From Amyelois transitella (taxonomy: Eukaryota > Arthropoda > Insecta > Lepidoptera > Pyralidae): DNA of 64,000 nt. Made by a program: the position numbers and the translations under genes. Positions within the stretch are counted from its first letter, which is position 1. Each line of letters starts with the position of its first letter. This document shows positions 63,301-64,000 of the stretch, one piece after another. Location: the NCBI RefSeq assembly GCF_032362555.1, contig NC_083517.1:1260001-1324000 (forward strand), read 5' to 3'. The notes under the pieces are model-generated. The model did no database searches and was not told the DNA's origin. It saw only the letters and a list, made by a program, of their open reading frames with translations.

Positions 63301-63877
63301 TCAGAATAGTAAAAAAATATTGCATTTCTGCATTACGTGATTATCAAAATAATAATAACCATTTTTTTTAAATTATTAGACACTAGTCCGCTTGTTAAAC
63401 ATTTTACATGCATAAAGTTTAATTAAATAAATTATGACAATTGCGGACGAAAATTGTATTATACCTACAAGGGAGGCTTTACTAATTAATGAATCAGAGC
63501 AATAACTGAGAATTAAAGTATTTATATCTAATCAATAATACAATAAACAATTATACATTTCTGCAAAAAAATGTCATGCAATTCGGAAGAAGATTATTTA
63601 TTTCTACAAAGGTTATTATTCTAATAAAGATTCGAAACCTTCGAATCTTTATTAGTATGAATTTAAAGTAAAAAAAATCCTAAAATAAAAATTAAATTAA
63701 ATTAATATTAAACACACGTGATTTCCACAGAAACAATTATACATTCTTGCGAAAAATGTCATGCAACTACAACCGACTATCTTTTTAACTACAATTAAAA
63801 CAAGGGAGGTTTTGCAACGTACCGTATGCAAGCAGCGCAGCCGCGGCCGCCAGTATGTGCGCATACGCAGGCGCCAT
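48310..63877 (-). CDS. Secreted lipase, pancreatic lipase family (seven exons, 381 aa)
   Basis: Exons in transcription order: 63823-63877, 58220-58386, 54376-54499, 52355-52600, 51394-51576, 50481-50640 and 48310-48520. Total 1146 nt with all phases matching. Exon 1 is a signal peptide (MAPAYAHILAAAAALLAY). Exon 3 carries VLIIHGYAGG, the oxyanion-hole region. Exon 4 has the nucleophile elbow GHSLG (Ser176), exon 5 has GLDPARP (Asp200) and exon 6 has CSH (His265). The 24-residue Ser-Asp spacing equals that of pancreatic lipases. The shorter Asp-His distance implies a short lid, as in insect lipases and phospholipase A1-like members. There is no PLAT domain. The C-terminus is unusual: RKRPRPLVRLRARRV, an arginine-rich tail. 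Expected to be an extracellular lipid esterase; the substrate cannot be told. Confidence 0.88.
48605..50280 (-). mobile_element. RTE-type LINE, 5'-truncated, with (TATG)n tail
   Basis: Lies in the last intron of the lipase gene, same orientation. The 3' end is CGTGATTTTATGTATGTATG. Most of the reverse transcriptase and the C-terminal region are present; endonuclease is lost by 5' truncation near 50280. It is the longest copy of the family that leaves short 3' fragments across the window. Confidence 0.85.
48637..50259 (-). CDS. RTE-type reverse transcriptase (540 codons, 5'-truncated)
   Basis: The frame is open without an internal stop, but the upstream part is missing and no in-frame ATG opens it, so it is a fragment. 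Motifs in order: AAGCDRVSVEMLKAGK, NYRGISLLSVVGKLYAKVLI, QAGFREGMGCTDQVF, CTFVDLEKAYDRV, GIRQGCVASPWLFNLF, the catalytic YADDQ box, and a C-terminal region with YGSESWVWQKKHESRINAVE and RWFGHVERM, typical of RTE-clade elements. The intact frame implies recent insertion. Clade assignment is by motif only. Confidence 0.85.
   Translation of the reverse strand: MTTERKLRRGNINENEMEGEIEMFEIVEALKSMKAGKAAGCDRVSVEMLKAGKGVVASQLYCLFNLCWRSGRVPKDWCKAVIVPLYKGKGSQLDCKNYRGISLLSVVGKLYAKVLINRVRNETDDKIWDAQAGFREGMGCTDQVFSLRCIAEKFLAKSQKVYCTFVDLEKAYDRVERNELWSALSMHGVSSLLIRALKSLYEDSSACVRINGAHTEWFKIEKGIRQGCVASPWLFNLFMDSCLTDLKESKSGLRMNELLVKCLLYADDQVILASSAEELQEMVNCMHEALKEKGMKVNVSKTKTLVFEMEKEMTACNILIGGEKVEQVKEFVYLGSKFTSDGKYDSDIERRVNAGNMVNGALHAFMSSQKLSKKARLAVHRGVLVPTLMYGSESWVWQKKHESRINAVEMRALRSMMGVKLSDRIRNSVIRECCDVKEDVVTGIEKGMLRWFGHVERMNESRLTKQIYKESVEGKVGVGRPRRTYLDQIKDVLVKGQVKSTRNRRACMKRVMNVDEAKEVCRDRGKWKEVVSAYPSGKEA
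51618..51850 (-). mobile_element. SINE, near full length
   Basis: GGGTAGACAGAGCCAACAGT through TTGCCGGGAACCACACGG; in lipase intron 4. Confidence 0.8.
52652..52913 (-). mobile_element. SINE, full length
   Basis: ACATATATATGGTCACGTCT through TTGGTGCCGGGAACCACACG; lipase intron 3, about 50 bp upstream of exon 4. Confidence 0.85.
53026..53195 (+). mobile_element. Helitron-like element, family A, internally deleted
   Basis: TCTACTAATATTATTAAATG to GCGGGTGGCCTCTAG. Confidence 0.65.
54109..54295 (+). mobile_element. SINE, internally deleted
   Basis: GTGCCGTGTGGTTCCCGGCA, a jump to GGCGATGGGCTAGCAACCTG, ending CGTGACCATATGTATGTATG. Confidence 0.78.
54712..54945 (-). mobile_element. SINE, diverged
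   Basis: ACCTATATACATATAATCAC through TTGGTTCCGGGAACCACACG. Additional plus-strand fragments lie at about 54535-54690. Confidence 0.72.
55082..55278 (-). mobile_element. Helitron-like element, family A
   Basis: CTAGAGGCCGCCCGCGACTT to TTTATAATAGTAGTAGGA, the exact reverse of the copies at 18105 and 43859. Confidence 0.72.
55381..55620. mobile_element. SINE and RTE fragments
   Basis: A minus SINE 3' fragment (55381-55460) and a plus RTE fragment (55520-55610, TTGCATGAAGAGAGAATGTG and GAAGTATGCAAGGATCGTGG). Confidence 0.6.
55930..56155 (+). repeat. Dispersed repeat related to 45541-45835
   Basis: Shares GCCTG(T/G), TGAGGCTCCGACTATG and TATAGATATCGCCACAAAA with the other copy; diverged between. 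Confidence 0.4.
56515..56645 (+). mobile_element. RTE LINE 3' end fragment
   Basis: TTGCATGAAGAGAGTTATGA, GTGGCAAGTGGAAAGAGGTA, then CGTGATTTTATGTATGTATG; close match to the element at 48605. A further diverged minus fragment is at about 56760-56915. Confidence 0.82.
57012..57283 (+). mobile_element. Helitron-like element, family B
   Basis: TCTATACCTACTAATATTAT to GTCGCAGGCACAGCTAG, followed by T. Confidence 0.68.
57925..58158. mobile_element. Foldback MITE carrying a 41-bp minisatellite
   Basis: The outer arms are imperfect inverted repeats (CCGTAGTATGGTACCCGTTA...CGCGCGAAAAACTATCGC against TCGCGCGTAGGTACCATTGC reversed). Inside are four 41-bp direct repeats (57949-58112). Confidence 0.6.
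57949..58112 (+). repeat. Minisatellite, 4 x 41 bp
   Basis: Units start at 57949, 57990, 58031 and 58072, each containing AAAAACTATCGCTATCCCAT and GTCATAATGA. The first two read TTTCAAGTC and the last two TTTCACGTC, so the array grew by blocks. Confidence 0.9.
58418..58652 (-). mobile_element. tRNA-headed SINE, full length
   Basis: Reverse copy of the family at 43628: GTACGGGACAAATTACACTG ... GGATTCGAACCC (box B reversed) ... ACTACCGCTGCGCCACAGAG (box A reversed). Confidence 0.85.
58735..58925 (+). mobile_element. 5S rRNA-headed SINE
   Basis: GTTAAGCATCCCCGGCTGTG, then GTCAGCACTTAGATGGGTGA and ACTCAGGCGGCACAC follow the 3' half of 5S rRNA, with the A-box and C-box regions of the internal promoter. 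The rest is unrelated sequence. It is too short and diverged to be a 5S gene. Confidence 0.65.
58952..59095 (-). mobile_element. SINE, 3'-deleted and diverged
   Basis: GGATAGGTTGCTAGCCCATT ... GTGCCGGAAACCACACGA. Confidence 0.65.
59507..59581. repeat. Two adjacent perfect hairpins
   Basis: Hairpin 1: 20-bp arms 59507-59526 and 59535-59554 (CCTAAAAATATATGATATAC and its complement, 8-nt loop). Hairpin 2: 13-bp arms 59554-59566 and 59569-59581 (GGTTCCGTAGCCA / TGGCTACGGAACC, 2-nt loop). They share the boundary base. Confidence 0.85.
59882..61018. mobile_element. TA-flanked DNA element with arrayed TTTTCGTCCA words
   Basis: 1137 bp. Terminal inverted repeats: GGGTGATTGCGCTGGTTTTC left, GGGTAATTGCGCTGGTTTGG right (reversed), each next to a TA (59880-59881 and 61019-61020). 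The word TTTTCGTCCA or a close variant occurs about ten times on both strands, and one site is a perfect palindrome, CCGTCCACGTGGACGG (60570-60585). No transposase frame is recognised. Its architecture parallels the element at 28303-29451. Confidence 0.7.
61417..61541 (+). CDS. Candidate terminal exon of an unidentified plus-strand gene
   Basis: A TATTTCAG acceptor is followed by an open frame STKKKKGIKIHDPKYLRNIT, then PAETEKRRVRFRDQRHNSLS and TGA at 61539-61541 (incoming phase 1). The amino-acid composition looks coding, and the DNA is more GC-balanced than its surroundings. RRVRF fits the RVxF docking motif for protein phosphatase 1. It lies antisense in lipase intron 1, and no upstream exon was found, so it could be a chance frame or a fragment. 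Confidence 0.35.
61542..63822 (-). other. Lipase intron 1, distal part
   Basis: AT-rich, no recognised repeat copies, unlike the rest of the window. Includes the perfect hairpin at 63621-63655. Confidence 0.45.
63621..63655. repeat. Perfect hairpin (15-bp arms, 5-nt loop)
   Basis: CTAATAAAGATTCGA and TCGAATCTTTATTAG around AACCT. Confidence 0.85.
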
Positions 63878-64000
63878 CGTCGCTCACTGCGGGTGGACTG
63901 ATGGACGAAACGAACGCGAAAATATAAAGGAGGGAAACTGATAGTGTAGTGGAGTGATAGCAAACGTTTTATACTAGAGCCTTCCTTCTTTCTGCCAAAG
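63878..64000 (-). promoter_or_regulatory. 5' flank of the lipase gene
   Basis: Immediately upstream of the ATG at 63877 on the minus strand. CGAAAATATAAAGGAGGG (63919-63936, plus strand) and the reverse-strand TATAAAACG (63968-63976) are the TATA-like words; only the latter is in the right orientation, about 95 bp upstream. Confidence 0.4.

Overview
The window is nuclear DNA of a lepidopteran insect (moth or butterfly). Genes are spliced with GT-AG introns and the background is AT-rich. Coding frames match conserved animal families, and introns and spacers are crowded with insect-type transposable elements. I see no bacterial, plasmid or viral gene layout. The species cannot be named from sequence alone.

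Gene order: (1) minus strand, 1-1597: the first exon of a VWA/Cache protein related to CACHD1 and the calcium-channel alpha-2/delta subunits, cut by the left edge. (2) 1598-13500: gene-free DNA holding a hAT-type MITE, a BEL/Pao LTR element that kept only gag-protease, and an intact single-ORF Ty3/gypsy element nested in a SINE. (3) Plus strand, 13502-33478: a ten-exon TOG-array gene (TOGARAM/crescerin type, cilium microtubules) with one exon present in three tandem copies and introns full of SINEs, Helitron-like elements, a 5'-truncated Jockey-type LINE and a TA-flanked DNA element. (4) Plus, 34893-38090: a four-exon TLC-domain membrane protein (TLCD5-like). (5) Minus, 38970-39746: an RBM7-like RNA-binding protein, head-to-head with (6) plus, 40259-46042: seven-exon RBM42. 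(7) Minus, 48310-63877: a seven-exon secreted lipase of the pancreatic-lipase family with a complete Ser-Asp-His triad and an arginine-rich tail. A decayed copy of its last exon lies just downstream, and a 5'-truncated RTE-type LINE lies in its last intron.

The most abundant repeat is a roughly 260-280 bp SINE-like family with about 40 full or partial copies. Its last ~45 bp closely match the 3' end of the RTE LINE at 48605-50280, including the (TATG)n tail, which points to a LINE/SINE partnership. Other families are a tRNA-headed SINE (three copies), a 5S rRNA-headed SINE (one), two Helitron-like families, a retroposon with a (TATTC)n tail, and two TA-flanked DNA elements of nearly equal length (1149 and 1137 bp). 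Each of those two carries about ten scattered copies of its own terminal word, and I regard that shared architecture as the most unusual structure here.

The host genes do not form a pathway. Two (RBM7 and RBM42) probably share a promoter region. Exon boundaries were deduced by eye from GT/AG signals and from phase agreement; for each spliced gene the summed coding length is a multiple of three.
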